Of a stretch of DNA of 6,944 nt, positions 1 through 5,903 are shown one piece after another. How positions within the stretch are numbered: the stretch's first letter is position 1; each line of letters begins with the position of its first letter. The DNA is from an uncultured Faecalibacterium sp. (GTDB lineage: Bacteria; Bacillota; Clostridia; Oscillospirales; Ruminococcaceae), in contig CAKTFS010000053.1 in the NCBI GenBank assembly GCA_934561115.1, positions 1 through 6,944 of the forward strand. Reading direction: 5' to 3'. The translations under genes and the position numbers were made by a program. The notes below the pieces were generated by a model. That model saw only the letters and a program-made list of their open reading frames with translations, made no database searches and was not told the DNA's origin.

Positions 1-6
1 ATTCTC

Positions 7-28
7 TGCCTTGCAAAGGCAATTTTTA
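7..28 (+). terminator. Possible terminator of an upstream gene
   Basis: A short perfect stem (TGCCTT at 7-12 with AAGGCA at 16-21, 3-base loop) is followed by ATTTTTA. This could be the end of an intrinsic terminator for a gene lying left of the window. The stem is only 6 bp and the upstream context is missing, so the call is weak. Confidence 0.3.
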
Positions 29-46
29 TAGGAGAAACTACGATCT

Positions 47-1651
47 ATGACAAATCGTGAAGAGATCGAACGCCGCAGGACGTTCGCCATCATCAGCCAC
101 CCCGACGCCGGTAAGACCACCCTTACCGAAAAGCTGCTGCTGTACGGTGGAGCCATCAATCAGGCTGGTTCCGTCAAGGGCAAGCAGAGCGCCAAGCACG
201 CCGTGTCCGACTGGATGGACATTGAAAAGCAGCGTGGTATCTCGGTCACCTCTTCGGTGCTGCAGTTCAACTACGCCGGCAAGTGCGTGAACATTCTGGA
301 CACCCCCGGCCATCAGGACTTCTCGGAGGATACCTACCGCACCCTGATGGCGGCAGACTCTGCCGTCATGGTCATCGACGCCGCAAAGGGCGTTGAGGCG
401 CAGACCATCAAGCTGTTCAAGGTTTGCACTCTGCGCCATATCCCCATTTTTACCTTCATCAACAAGATGGACCGCGAAGCCCGCGACCCCTTTGAGCTGA
501 TGGAGAACATCGAGGAGATCCTTGGCATCAAGACCTACCCCATGAACTGGCCCATCGGCTGCGGCAAGGAGTTCAAGGGCGTGTTCGACCGCAACGCACG
601 CAAGGTGCTGGCTTTTTCCAGCGACGGCCGCGCCAACGGCGTGAAGAAGGTCAGCGAGACCGAGGCCGAGCTGGGCGACCCCGCACTGGACGAGCTGCTG
701 ACCCCCTACCTGCACCAGCAGCTGGTGGACGAGATCGAGCTGCTGGACGGCGCTGCCGAGGAGTTTGATCTGGACAAGGTTCTGCGCGGCGAGCTGAGCC
801 CCGTGTTCTTCGGCTCTGCATTGACCAACTTCGGCGTGGAGCCCTTCCTTGAAAACTTCCTGCGGCTCACCTCCGCCCCGCTGGCCCGCGTGGACAGCCT
901 GACCGGCGAGCCGGTGGACCCCTGCCGGGACGAGTTCTCCGCCTTTATCTTTAAAATTCAGGCCAACATGAACAAGGCGCACCGCGACCGCATTGCCTTT
1001 ATGCGCATCTGCTCCGGCAAGTTCGAGCGCGGCATGGAGGCCTACCATGTGCAGGAGGGCAAGAATATCAAGCTGGCCACCGGCACCCAGCTGATGGCGC
1101 AGGACCGCGCCATCGTGGACGAGGCCTACGCCGGCGACATCATCGGCCTGTTCGACCCGGGCATCTTCTCCATCGGCGACACGCTGTGCACCGGCAAAAA
1201 GAAGGTGCAGTTTGCAGGCATCCCCACCTTCTCCCCGGAGCACTTTGCCCGCATTGAGCAGAAGGACACCATGAAGCGCAAGCAGTTCGTGAAGGGTATG
1301 GAGCAGATCGCGCAGGAAGGCGCCATCCAGATCTTCCGCGAAGTGGGCGGCGGCATGGAAGAAGTGGTGGTCGGCGTGGTCGGCGTGCTGCAGCTGGAAG
1401 TGCTGGAGTACCGCCTGAACACCGAGTACAACGTGGAGATCCGCATGCAGCAGCTGCCCTTTGAGCAGCTGCGCTGGGTGCAGAACGACCCCGACACCTA
1501 CAACCTGCGGGATCTGGACCTGACCAGCGACACCAAGGCTGTGGAGGACATGAAGGGCAACCGTCTGCTGCTGTTCACCTCCGACTGGGCGGTGCGCTGG
1601 GCAGAGACCCACAACGAGAGCTTGCAGCTGAGCGAGTTCGGCAACATCTGA
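47..1651 (+). CDS. prfC: Peptide chain release factor 3 (RF3)
   Basis: RF3 is a cytoplasmic translational GTPase that removes RF1/RF2 from the ribosome after peptide release. The 534-residue product is close to the usual length of about 530. The GTPase motifs are all visible: P-loop HPDAGKTT (18-25), a switch I segment containing RGISVTSSV, DTPGH (85-89), NKMD (139-142) and the G5-like SAL in GSALTNFGV (256-264). The EF-G-like middle and C-terminal domains follow, ending in the RF3-type stretch with RWV and DW near residues 476-518. The ATG at 47 has GGAG at 31-34; the spacing of about 12 bases is slightly long. The stop at 1649-1651 is followed directly by an in-frame-independent TAA and then a strong terminator, so the gene is probably not co-transcribed with the next one. 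The whole motif order matches RF3 rather than EF-G or TetM-type proteins, which are considerably longer. Confidence 0.97.
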   Translation: MTNREEIERRRTFAIISHPDAGKTTLTEKLLLYGGAINQAGSVKGKQSAKHAVSDWMDIEKQRGISVTSSVLQFNYAGKCVNILDTPGHQDFSEDTYRTLMAADSAVMVIDAAKGVEAQTIKLFKVCTLRHIPIFTFINKMDREARDPFELMENIEEILGIKTYPMNWPIGCGKEFKGVFDRNARKVLAFSSDGRANGVKKVSETEAELGDPALDELLTPYLHQQLVDEIELLDGAAEEFDLDKVLRGELSPVFFGSALTNFGVEPFLENFLRLTSAPLARVDSLTGEPVDPCRDEFSAFIFKIQANMNKAHRDRIAFMRICSGKFERGMEAYHVQEGKNIKLATGTQLMAQDRAIVDEAYAGDIIGLFDPGIFSIGDTLCTGKKKVQFAGIPTFSPEHFARIEQKDTMKRKQFVKGMEQIAQEGAIQIFREVGGGMEEVVVGVVGVLQLEVLEYRLNTEYNVEIRMQQLPFEQLRWVQNDPDTYNLRDLDLTSDTKAVEDMKGNRLLLFTSDWAVRWAETHNESLQLSEFGNI

Positions 1652-1660
1652 TAAAAGAGC

Positions 1661-1697
1661 GCTGCGGAGTGCACCTGCGCTCCGCAGTTCTTTTTTA
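1661..1697 (+). terminator. Intrinsic terminator of prfC
   Basis: An 11-bp stem (CTGCGGAGTGC at 1662-1672 with GCGCTCCGCAG at 1677-1687, one G-U pair, 4-base loop) is followed by TTCTTTTTT. It begins 10 bases after the prfC stop and reads in the same direction, so it should end the prfC transcript. Confidence 0.88.
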
Positions 1698-1720
1698 TAG
1701 AATAAAAAACACAACAAAGT

Positions 1721-1776
1721 ATGCCAGACGATGGAATGAGGGTTCCCATTGCGGGGAACACTGCTGGCATGGAGGG
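1721..1776 (+). promoter_or_regulatory. Structured leader and ribosome binding site of the aldo/keto reductase gene
   Basis: The leader can fold into an outer 7-bp stem (ATGCCAG at 1721-1727 with CTGGCAT at 1764-1770) enclosing an inner 6-bp stem (GTTCCC at 1742-1747 with GGGAAC at 1754-1759). The outer stem ends immediately before the ribosome binding site GGAGGG (1771-1776), which lies 8 bases ahead of the ATG at 1785. This spacing decides that start over the in-frame TTG at 1749, which has no ribosome binding site and lies inside the hairpin. I do not recognise a known riboswitch class. A possible -10 element (TAGAAT at 1698-1703) lacks a good -35 box. Confidence 0.5.
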
Positions 1777-1784
1777 TAAAGTAT

Positions 1785-2768
1785 ATGCAGAACATCAACA
1801 TTGGCAAAAGCGGCATTTCCGTGCCGTTTCTGGGCATGGGTACATGGGCCATCGGCGGCGGTGCATGGTGGGGCGATAACGACGATGCACTGTCGGTAAA
1901 GGCCATCCAGACCGCCGTAGAGCAGGGCATCCAGTGGATCGACACTGCGCCCATCTATGGGCTGTACCACAGCGAGGAAGTGGTGGGCGAAGCCATGAAG
2001 CACATCGACCGCGACAAGGTGGTGCTTTCCACCAAGTGCGGCCTGGAGTGGCGGCACGAAGCCCCCATCCTGCACAAGGTAGTGGACGGGGTACAGGTGT
2101 ACCGCGACCTCTCTGCCAAGGGCATCATCGAGGATGTGGAGGACAGCCTGCGCCGTCTGCACACCGACCATCTGGACGTGCTGTACACCCACTGGCAGAG
2201 CCCGGACTTCGGCGTGTACCCGCTGGAGGAGACCATGGAGGCTATGATGAAGCTGAAGGAGCAGGGCAAGATCCGCGCCATCGGTGCTTCCAACGTGACC
2301 TCCGACATCATCCGTGGCTACTGCCAGTACGGCCAGCTGGACGTCATTCAGGAAAAGTACAGCCTGCTGACCCGCCGCATTGAAAAGCAGCTGCTGCCCA
2401 CCTGCAAGGAGCTGGGCGTCTCGGTACAGGCTTACTCCCCGCTGGAGCAGGGGCTGCTGACCGGCAAGGTGACCATGGACACCACCTACCCGGAGGGCAG
2501 CACCCGCAACACGAACCCCTGCTTCCAGCCCACCCGCCGGGCACAGGCGCTGGAACTGCTGGCAAAGTGGAGCGACCTGACCGAAAAGTACGACTGCACC
2601 ATGGCGCAGCTGGTCATTGCCCTGACCGCCCGCATGATCCCGGGGCTGCACGTTCTGTGCGGTGCCCGCAAGCCGGAGCAGGTGCTGGACAACGCCGGTG
2701 CCATGCACATCAAGCTGGACGGCGCCGACGCCGTCCGCATGAAGTGGGACGTGGACGCGATCTCCTGA
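1785..2768 (+). CDS. Aldo/keto reductase
   Basis: This is a cytoplasmic NAD(P)H-dependent oxidoreductase of the aldo/keto reductase superfamily, a (beta/alpha)8 barrel that reduces aldehydes or ketones. The physiological substrate cannot be read from the sequence. The 327-residue product shows the full catalytic tetrad: D53 and Y58 in WIDTAPIYG, K84 in LSTKCG and H136 in YTHWQSPD. The IGASN motif is at 166-170 and the cofactor loop SPLEQGLLTGK at 218-228. The C-terminal nucleotide-binding segment CGARKPEQVLDNAGA (292-306) keeps the G-A-R...Q...N pattern. Overall it resembles the YhdN/IolS-type general-stress reductases. The ATG at 1785 is supported by GGAGGG 8 bases upstream. It follows the prfC terminator, so it probably has its own promoter, and it is convergent with the regulator gene downstream. 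Confidence 0.95.
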   Translation: MQNINIGKSGISVPFLGMGTWAIGGGAWWGDNDDALSVKAIQTAVEQGIQWIDTAPIYGLYHSEEVVGEAMKHIDRDKVVLSTKCGLEWRHEAPILHKVVDGVQVYRDLSAKGIIEDVEDSLRRLHTDHLDVLYTHWQSPDFGVYPLEETMEAMMKLKEQGKIRAIGASNVTSDIIRGYCQYGQLDVIQEKYSLLTRRIEKQLLPTCKELGVSVQAYSPLEQGLLTGKVTMDTTYPEGSTRNTNPCFQPTRRAQALELLAKWSDLTEKYDCTMAQLVIALTARMIPGLHVLCGARKPEQVLDNAGAMHIKLDGADAVRMKWDVDAIS

Positions 2769-2946
2769 CCTGCGTATAACGATTGGAATGGCCTCCGCTA
2801 TCGGGTTGCGGCTCCCAGCATCCGCTTCGTGCCTTGGGCGGCACTTGCGTCTTGCTGGCCGCTGCCCCAACAACTCCTCCCTGTTTCCGCCGCTGGCGGC
2901 GGTCGTCGTCGTTGCACTCTAGCCATTTTCAGCGGAAAGAATATTT
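2769..2946. other. GC-rich gene-free block with small hairpins
   Basis: I see no convincing gene in this stretch between convergent genes. It contains small hairpins: GTGCC/GGCAC at 2829-2844 and CCGCCG/CGGCGG at 2887-2902. There is also an imperfect inverted pair, TTTCCGCCGCTG near 2885 against CAGCGGAAA at 2930-2938. A minus-strand frame of 42 codons (ATG at 2926, TAG ending at 2798) is arginine-, alanine- and proline-rich and lacks a ribosome binding site. A plus-strand frame from 2783 to 3043 runs straight through a terminator-like palindrome. Neither looks translated. The block could be a dispersed repeat, a decayed insertion or a structured RNA; the sequence alone does not decide. Confidence 0.4.
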
Positions 2947-2954
2947 TATAATTT

Positions 2955-2995
2955 GTGGCTCAGAAACGCCCGCGGGCGTTTCTGAGCCACTTTTT
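2955..2995 (+). terminator. Perfect 36-base palindrome with T-tract, probable terminator of the aldo/keto reductase gene
   Basis: Positions 2955-2990 form a perfect 36-base palindrome (left arm starts GTGGCTCAGAAACGCCCG), giving a stem of about 16 bp with a CGCG loop. It is followed on the plus strand by TTTTTC. The opposite side has only mixed A/T, so it works best as a plus-strand terminator. It lies 186 bases after the reductase stop, which is far for a dedicated terminator. Confidence 0.7.
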
Positions 2996-3046
2996 CACAG
3001 AAGGGGTCGTAAATGCCGTTTATCTCTAGGACCCCACCCGTGAAAA
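2992..3046. repeat. Nested inverted repeat between two large hairpins
   Basis: An outer pair TTTTCAC (2992-2998) / GTGAAAA (3040-3046) encloses GGGGTC (3003-3008) / GACCCC (3030-3035). The two are separated by symmetric 4-base internal loops, and a weak TAAA/TTTA pair lies inside. The arms meet the flanking hairpins with one unpaired base on each side. This symmetry suggests a folded element rather than chance. Confidence 0.5.
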
Positions 3047-3083
3047 TGGAATACCGGAGCGTCCGCAGACGCTCCGGCATTCC
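3042..3083 (-). terminator. Large hairpin, possible minus-strand terminator beyond the Crp/Fnr-type gene
   Basis: A 16-bp stem (3048-3063 with 3068-3083, loop CGCA, one A-C mismatch) has CCGGAGCGTC as its core. Read on the minus strand it is followed by ATTTTCAC, a short T-tract. That would let it terminate or back up termination for the regulator operon, whose last gene ends 85 bases upstream on that strand. The plus-strand side has no T-tract. Confidence 0.45.
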
Positions 3084-3154
3084 GAAATTAAAAATAATAA
3101 TTCCTTAGCTTATGCGCAAAGCAACGCGGAGCGCATTCAAAATCGTCCCCGCGC

Positions 3155-3177
3155 AAAAAAGAGAAGCTTATTCTCCC
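3155..3177 (-). terminator. Weak terminator overlapping the stop codon of the Crp/Fnr-type gene
   Basis: On the minus strand GAGAA (3175-3171) can pair with TTCTC (3165-3161), with two further G-U pairs possible. Six Ts follow at 3160-3155. The TAA stop of the regulator gene lies in the 5-base loop. The stem is short and A/U-rich, so it may be inefficient; the larger hairpin further on could act as backup. Confidence 0.4.
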
Positions 3178-3854
3178 CTTGCCAGCGCCTGCAGCTTTTG
3201 CTTGTCCAGCACCTGCACGCCGCCGCGGTACAGCCGCACCCAGCCCTCCTGCGCGAAGTATTTGAGCATCCGGCTCACCACCTCGCGGGCAGAGCCCATG
3301 TACTTTGCCATCTGGTCGTGGGTCATGCGGACGTCCGCGCCGCCGGTCTTGGCCAGTTCATCGGTCAGAAAGATCGCCAGCCGCCGGTCGGCGCTCATGA
3401 ACAGGATCTGCTGCATCGTCCACATGGTATCGGAAAAGCGCTCTGCCGTCATCTGGTAGGCGTAGCAGCGCACATAGACGTTCTCCTGCATCAGCTGCCG
3501 GAAGATGCCCGCGCTGATGCACAGCGCTTCGGTGTCCTCCTCGGCGTCGATGTAAAGGTCGATGTTCACCGCATCCATCACACAGGAGGCGGACAGGATG
3601 CACACCTCCCCGCCGAACAGACGGTACAGCGTCACGTCCCTACCGTCCTCGGACAGCAGATAGGAGCGCAGCTGCCCGCTGCGCAGTAAAAGAATACCCA
3701 CGCAGCTTTCCAGCGGGCTGTGCACCCGGGCGCCTTTGGCGTAGTGCACCGGGCGGGTAAAGCGGCACAGCCGCTCCTGCTCTTCCGGGGTCAGCTGCTC
3801 CCAGAACGGGAACGCACAAGCCAGACACCGGGCGTGCGGAGATGTTTCAGCCAT
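3168..3854 (-). CDS. Crp/Fnr-family transcriptional regulator
   Basis: This is a cytoplasmic DNA-binding regulator of the Crp/Fnr family. The 228-residue product has an N-terminal cyclic-nucleotide-binding-like beta-barrel (about 15-125), a long dimerisation helix (about 125-155) and a C-terminal winged helix-turn-helix. The helix-turn-helix reads MTHDQMAKYMGSAREVVSRMLKYF (177-200) with the family's recognition-helix pattern REVVSRML. The effector pocket lacks the Arg-Ser pair that binds cAMP in Crp, so cAMP is unlikely to be the signal. There are eight cysteines (10, 13, 30, 51, 85, 91, 112, 130), including an N-terminal CLAC pair. This recalls Fnr-type cluster or thiol sensing but is not proof of it. 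The ATG at 3854 follows AAAGGGG at 3869-3863 with 8-base spacing. The gene begins 5 bases after the flavoprotein stop, so the two are almost certainly one operon. Confidence 0.93.
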   Translation of the reverse strand: MAETSPHARCLACAFPFWEQLTPEEQERLCRFTRPVHYAKGARVHSPLESCVGILLLRSGQLRSYLLSEDGRDVTLYRLFGGEVCILSASCVMDAVNIDLYIDAEEDTEALCISAGIFRQLMQENVYVRCYAYQMTAERFSDTMWTMQQILFMSADRRLAIFLTDELAKTGGADVRMTHDQMAKYMGSAREVVSRMLKYFAQEGWVRLYRGGVQVLDKQKLQALARGE

Positions 3855-3859
3855 GCGGT

Positions 3860-4717
3860 TCACCCCTTTCGCAGCGCCTTGGCGGCTTCCGTACCCGCCA
3901 GTGCGCCCTCGTAAACGGCCTTTGCCACCTGCAACAGCCCGCCGGTGCAGTCGCCGGCGGCGTACAGGCCGGGCACAGTGGTCTGCATTTTGTCGTCCAC
4001 CACGATGCGGCTGCCCTCTACGGCAGCGCCCAGCTTCCGGGCCAGTGCGGTGCTGCCCGCCACGCCCAACGCCACAAATACGCCGGACACCTCCCGCACC
4101 GCGCCGCCCGCCAGCTGCACGCCGGTGACGGTCTGCTCGCCCAGAATGGCTTCCACCTTCTGGGTGCAGACGGTCACCTCGGGCGGGAAGTCTGCGGTCA
4201 GGGCTGCGCCGTCCGTCAGCAGGGTGACGCTTTTTACCACCGGCAAAAGCGCCTGCACCTCGTGCAGGGCGTACTCGCCGCTGCCCAGCACCGCCACGTC
4301 CCTGCCGCGGTAGAAAAAGGCATCGCAGGCGGCGCACCAGCTTACGCCGTGCCCCTCCAGCCCGGTCAGCCCCGGGATGCGGGGCACCGCGCGGGAAGCA
4401 CCGGTCGCCAGAATGACCGCGTCTGCCGGGTACGCGCCCGCCAGCGTTTCCACGGTCAGGCGGTCGGTCCATGTCAGCCCCACGGCCTCGGTCTGCACAA
4501 ACTGCACCCCCAGCCGCCGGGCGTTCTCGATGCTGCGGCGTTCCAGCTCCGGCCCGGAGACCGGCTGGGCAAAGCCGTAATAATTTTCGATTGTTTCGGC
4601 GCGTGCCAGCGCCCCGGAGCCCTTGGTCAGCACGGTGGTCTGCACCCCGGCGCGCACGGCGTACAGGGCGGCGGACACTCCCGCCGGGCCGGAACCTACG
4701 ATAACAATGTTGGACAT
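3860..4717 (-). CDS. Thioredoxin-reductase-like FAD-dependent disulfide oxidoreductase
   Basis: This is a flavoprotein of the low-molecular-weight thioredoxin reductase (TrxB) family, expected to pass electrons through FAD to a CxxC pair and on to a thioredoxin-like partner. The 285-residue product carries the N-terminal FAD motif GSGPAG (8-13), TIENYYGF (42-49), ATG (104-106), the redox-active C128-A-A-C131, a second nucleotide-fold motif GSGEYALHE (145-153) and the C-terminal FAD motif GLYAAGDCTGG (250-260). It is shorter than typical TrxB (about 310). It lacks the HRRxxxR segment that normally grips the NADPH phosphate: after VTLL the chain reads TDGAALTADF. The electron donor may therefore be NADH, ferredoxin or something else. 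The ATG at 4717 has AAAGGAG at 4731-4725 with 7-base spacing, which rules out the in-frame ATG at 4735. It is the first gene of a two-gene operon with the Crp/Fnr-type regulator. Confidence 0.87.
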   Translation of the reverse strand: MSNIVIVGSGPAGVSAALYAVRAGVQTTVLTKGSGALARAETIENYYGFAQPVSGPELERRSIENARRLGVQFVQTEAVGLTWTDRLTVETLAGAYPADAVILATGASRAVPRIPGLTGLEGHGVSWCAACDAFFYRGRDVAVLGSGEYALHEVQALLPVVKSVTLLTDGAALTADFPPEVTVCTQKVEAILGEQTVTGVQLAGGAVREVSGVFVALGVAGSTALARKLGAAVEGSRIVVDDKMQTTVPGLYAAGDCTGGLLQVAKAVYEGALAGTEAAKALRKG

Positions 4718-4749
4718 GGTGTTGCTCCTTTGCATGGTTCTTTGTCCTT

Positions 4750-4780
4750 ATTATACACCAAAACCGCACAGACTTCTGTG
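4750..4780 (-). promoter_or_regulatory. Promoter of the flavoprotein-regulator operon with a palindromic operator candidate
   Basis: On the minus strand a perfect TATAAT (4755-4750) lies 32 bases before the ATG, placing the likely start of transcription near 4743. No recognisable -35 box is present at the right distance. Instead a perfect palindrome CACAGA-CT-TCTGTG occupies 4767-4780, centred about 30 bases upstream of the predicted start. A palindrome replacing the -35 box suggests binding by a dimeric regulator, perhaps the Crp/Fnr-type protein encoded in the operon. The half-site does not match the classical Crp or Fnr consensus. Confidence 0.6.
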
Positions 4781-4789
4781 ACCGGGTCG

Positions 4790-4802
4790 CAAAAACTTTT
4801 TG
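4790..4802. promoter_or_regulatory. A5-C-T5 tract midway between divergent promoters
   Basis: The perfect 13-base palindrome CAAAAACTTTTTG lies about 53 bases from each predicted transcription start (near 4743 on the minus strand and 4850 on the plus strand). That is where UP elements contact the RNA polymerase alpha subunits. It might serve both promoters, or be an operator; this is inferred from position and composition only. Confidence 0.3.
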
Positions 4803-4834
4803 GGCGGCGGGCACTGTTCAAGCCCCGGGGCGTG

Positions 4835-4843
4835 TGCTATACT
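4835..4843 (+). promoter_or_regulatory. ansA: Extended -10 promoter of ansA
   Basis: TGCTATACT is an extended -10 element (TGn followed by TATACT, five of six to consensus). Its predicted start near 4850 gives a leader of about 35 bases before the ansA ATG. The -35 hexamer (TGTTCA at 4815-4820, 17-base spacer) is poor, as is common with extended -10 promoters. Confidence 0.6.
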
Positions 4844-4884
4844 GTTGTCATGTTGAAATTATCGCCACAGGGGGCTTTTGCTTT

Positions 4885-5892
4885 ATGTCCAAACAACGTC
4901 TGCTTTTTATCACTACCGGCGGCACCATTGCCAGCGTGCGCACCCAGCAGGGGTTAAAACCCGTGCTTACCAGCGAGGAACTGCTCGCCCATCTGCCGGA
5001 GCTGAAGGAGCTGTGCTGCCCGGAAACGCTGGCGCTGTGCAGCATCGACAGCACCGACCTCGGGCAGGAGCACTGGCTCATGATGGCACGCGCCATTCAG
5101 GAAAACTACGCCCTGTACGATGGCTTTATCATCTGCCACGGCACGGATACGCTGGCCTACTCTGCGGCGGCGCTCTCTTATCTCATCCAGAACGCGGATA
5201 AGCCCATCATCCTTACCGGTGCGCAGCAGCCCATCTCCAACGAGATCACGGATGCCAAGAAAAACCTGCGGGACAGCGTGATCTGCGCCATCGACCCGGG
5301 CAGCCGGGGCGTGATGGTGGTGTTCGGCGGGCACGTCATCGCGGGCACCCGCGCCAAGAAAAACAAGACCATCAGCTACGACGCCTTTGCCTCGGTCAAC
5401 TTCCCGGAGCTGGCGCTGGTGCAGGGCGACCGGCTGGTGCGGTACATTCCCTCGCCGTGGCCCACCGGGCCGGTGGAGTTCAGCCGCACGCTGGACAGCC
5501 GGGTGTTCCTGCTCAAGCTGACCCCGGGCATGTCCCCGGCGCTCATCCCGGAGATCTTCCGCCTGTACGACTGCGTCATCGTGGAAAGCTTCGGCGTGGG
5601 CGGCATCCCGCAGCAGCTGATGGACGCCTTTGCCGCCGGGCTGGGCGACTACGAGACCACCCACAAGGTACTTATCATGACCACGCAGGTCACCTACGAG
5701 GGCAGCGATGTGGGCGTGTACGAGGTGGGCAAGCGGGTGCGCAACCGCTTCCGCTTCTTGGAAGCCCACGATATGACCATCGAGGCCGTGGTGACCAAAA
5801 GTATGTGGCTGCTGGCGCAGAACTGCGAAAGCTTTGATCAGCTGCAGCAGCGGTTCTACCGTCAGGTGAACTTTGACACCTTCTACCACTGA
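4885..5892 (+). CDS. ansA: L-asparaginase, type I (cytoplasmic)
   Basis: The enzyme hydrolyses L-asparagine to aspartate and ammonia. The 335-residue product has both asparaginase signatures: TTGGTIAS (10-17) with the nucleophile T14, and CHGTDTL (84-90) with T87-D88. K159 in GTRAKKNK aligns with the catalytic lysine of the family. The C-terminal stretch with YEVGKRV and MTIEAVVTKSMWLL is typical of the cytoplasmic AnsA group. There is no signal peptide, which argues against the secreted high-affinity type II enzyme. The ATG at 4885 follows AGGGGG (4869-4874) with 10-base spacing. The frame stays open upstream to a GTG at 4834, but that codon lies inside the predicted promoter and is rejected. 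It is transcribed divergently from the flavoprotein operon. Its 3' end is only 9 bases from the convergent azlD. Related amidotransferase subunits (GatD) share the fold, but length and context favour AnsA. Confidence 0.95.
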   Translation: MSKQRLLFITTGGTIASVRTQQGLKPVLTSEELLAHLPELKELCCPETLALCSIDSTDLGQEHWLMMARAIQENYALYDGFIICHGTDTLAYSAAALSYLIQNADKPIILTGAQQPISNEITDAKKNLRDSVICAIDPGSRGVMVVFGGHVIAGTRAKKNKTISYDAFASVNFPELALVQGDRLVRYIPSPWPTGPVEFSRTLDSRVFLLKLTPGMSPALIPEIFRLYDCVIVESFGVGGIPQQLMDAFAAGLGDYETTHKVLIMTTQVTYEGSDVGVYEVGKRVRNRFRFLEAHDMTIEAVVTKSMWLLAQNCESFDQLQQRFYRQVNFDTFYH

Positions 5893-5903
5893 GCCGCTTT
5901 TTT
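5849..5903 (+). terminator. Candidate ansA terminator overlapping its stop codon
   Basis: AGCGGTTC (5849-5856) can pair with GAGCCGCT (5891-5898) over 8 bp including one G-U. The loop contains a smaller AGGTG/CACCT hairpin (5864-5868 with 5877-5881). A T-tract follows to 5903. The ansA stop lies at the base of the structure. It is the only terminator-like structure I see in the 9-base convergent gap, but the loop is large. Confidence 0.4.

Noticed and set aside
38..1954. Minus-strand open frame of 638 codons opposite prfC
   Set aside because: It is antisense to a gene with complete RF3 motifs. Its composition (rich in His, Gln, Leu, Val and Gly) is what reverse-strand reading of G/C-ending codons gives, and it shows no domain or ribosome binding site.
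1695..2873. Minus-strand open frame of 392 codons opposite the aldo/keto reductase gene
   Set aside because: It is a shadow of a gene with an intact catalytic tetrad, has low-complexity composition and crosses into the non-coding block.
2947..2952. Plus-strand TATAAT just before the hairpin array, as a promoter for a small RNA
   Set aside because: It has no -35 box or TGn extension, the predicted start falls inside the palindrome, and the motif is expected by chance in such an A/T-rich stretch.
2783..3043. Plus-strand 86-codon frame in the intergenic block
   Set aside because: It has no ribosome binding site, reads through a perfect terminator-like palindrome and shows no recognisable protein features.
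3168..4814. Single 548-codon minus-strand frame that could be read as a fusion protein
   Set aside because: Only its last 228 codons, from the ATG at 3854, encode a real protein (the Crp/Fnr regulator). The upstream part is the flavoprotein gene read out of frame.
3842..4957. Plus-strand open frame of 371 codons opposite the flavoprotein
   Set aside because: It is antisense to a clear TrxB-family gene, runs through the divergent promoter region into ansA in the wrong frame and has no recognisable domain.
4954..5889. Minus-strand open frame of 311 codons opposite ansA
   Set aside because: It is a shadow of the asparaginase gene produced by codon bias.
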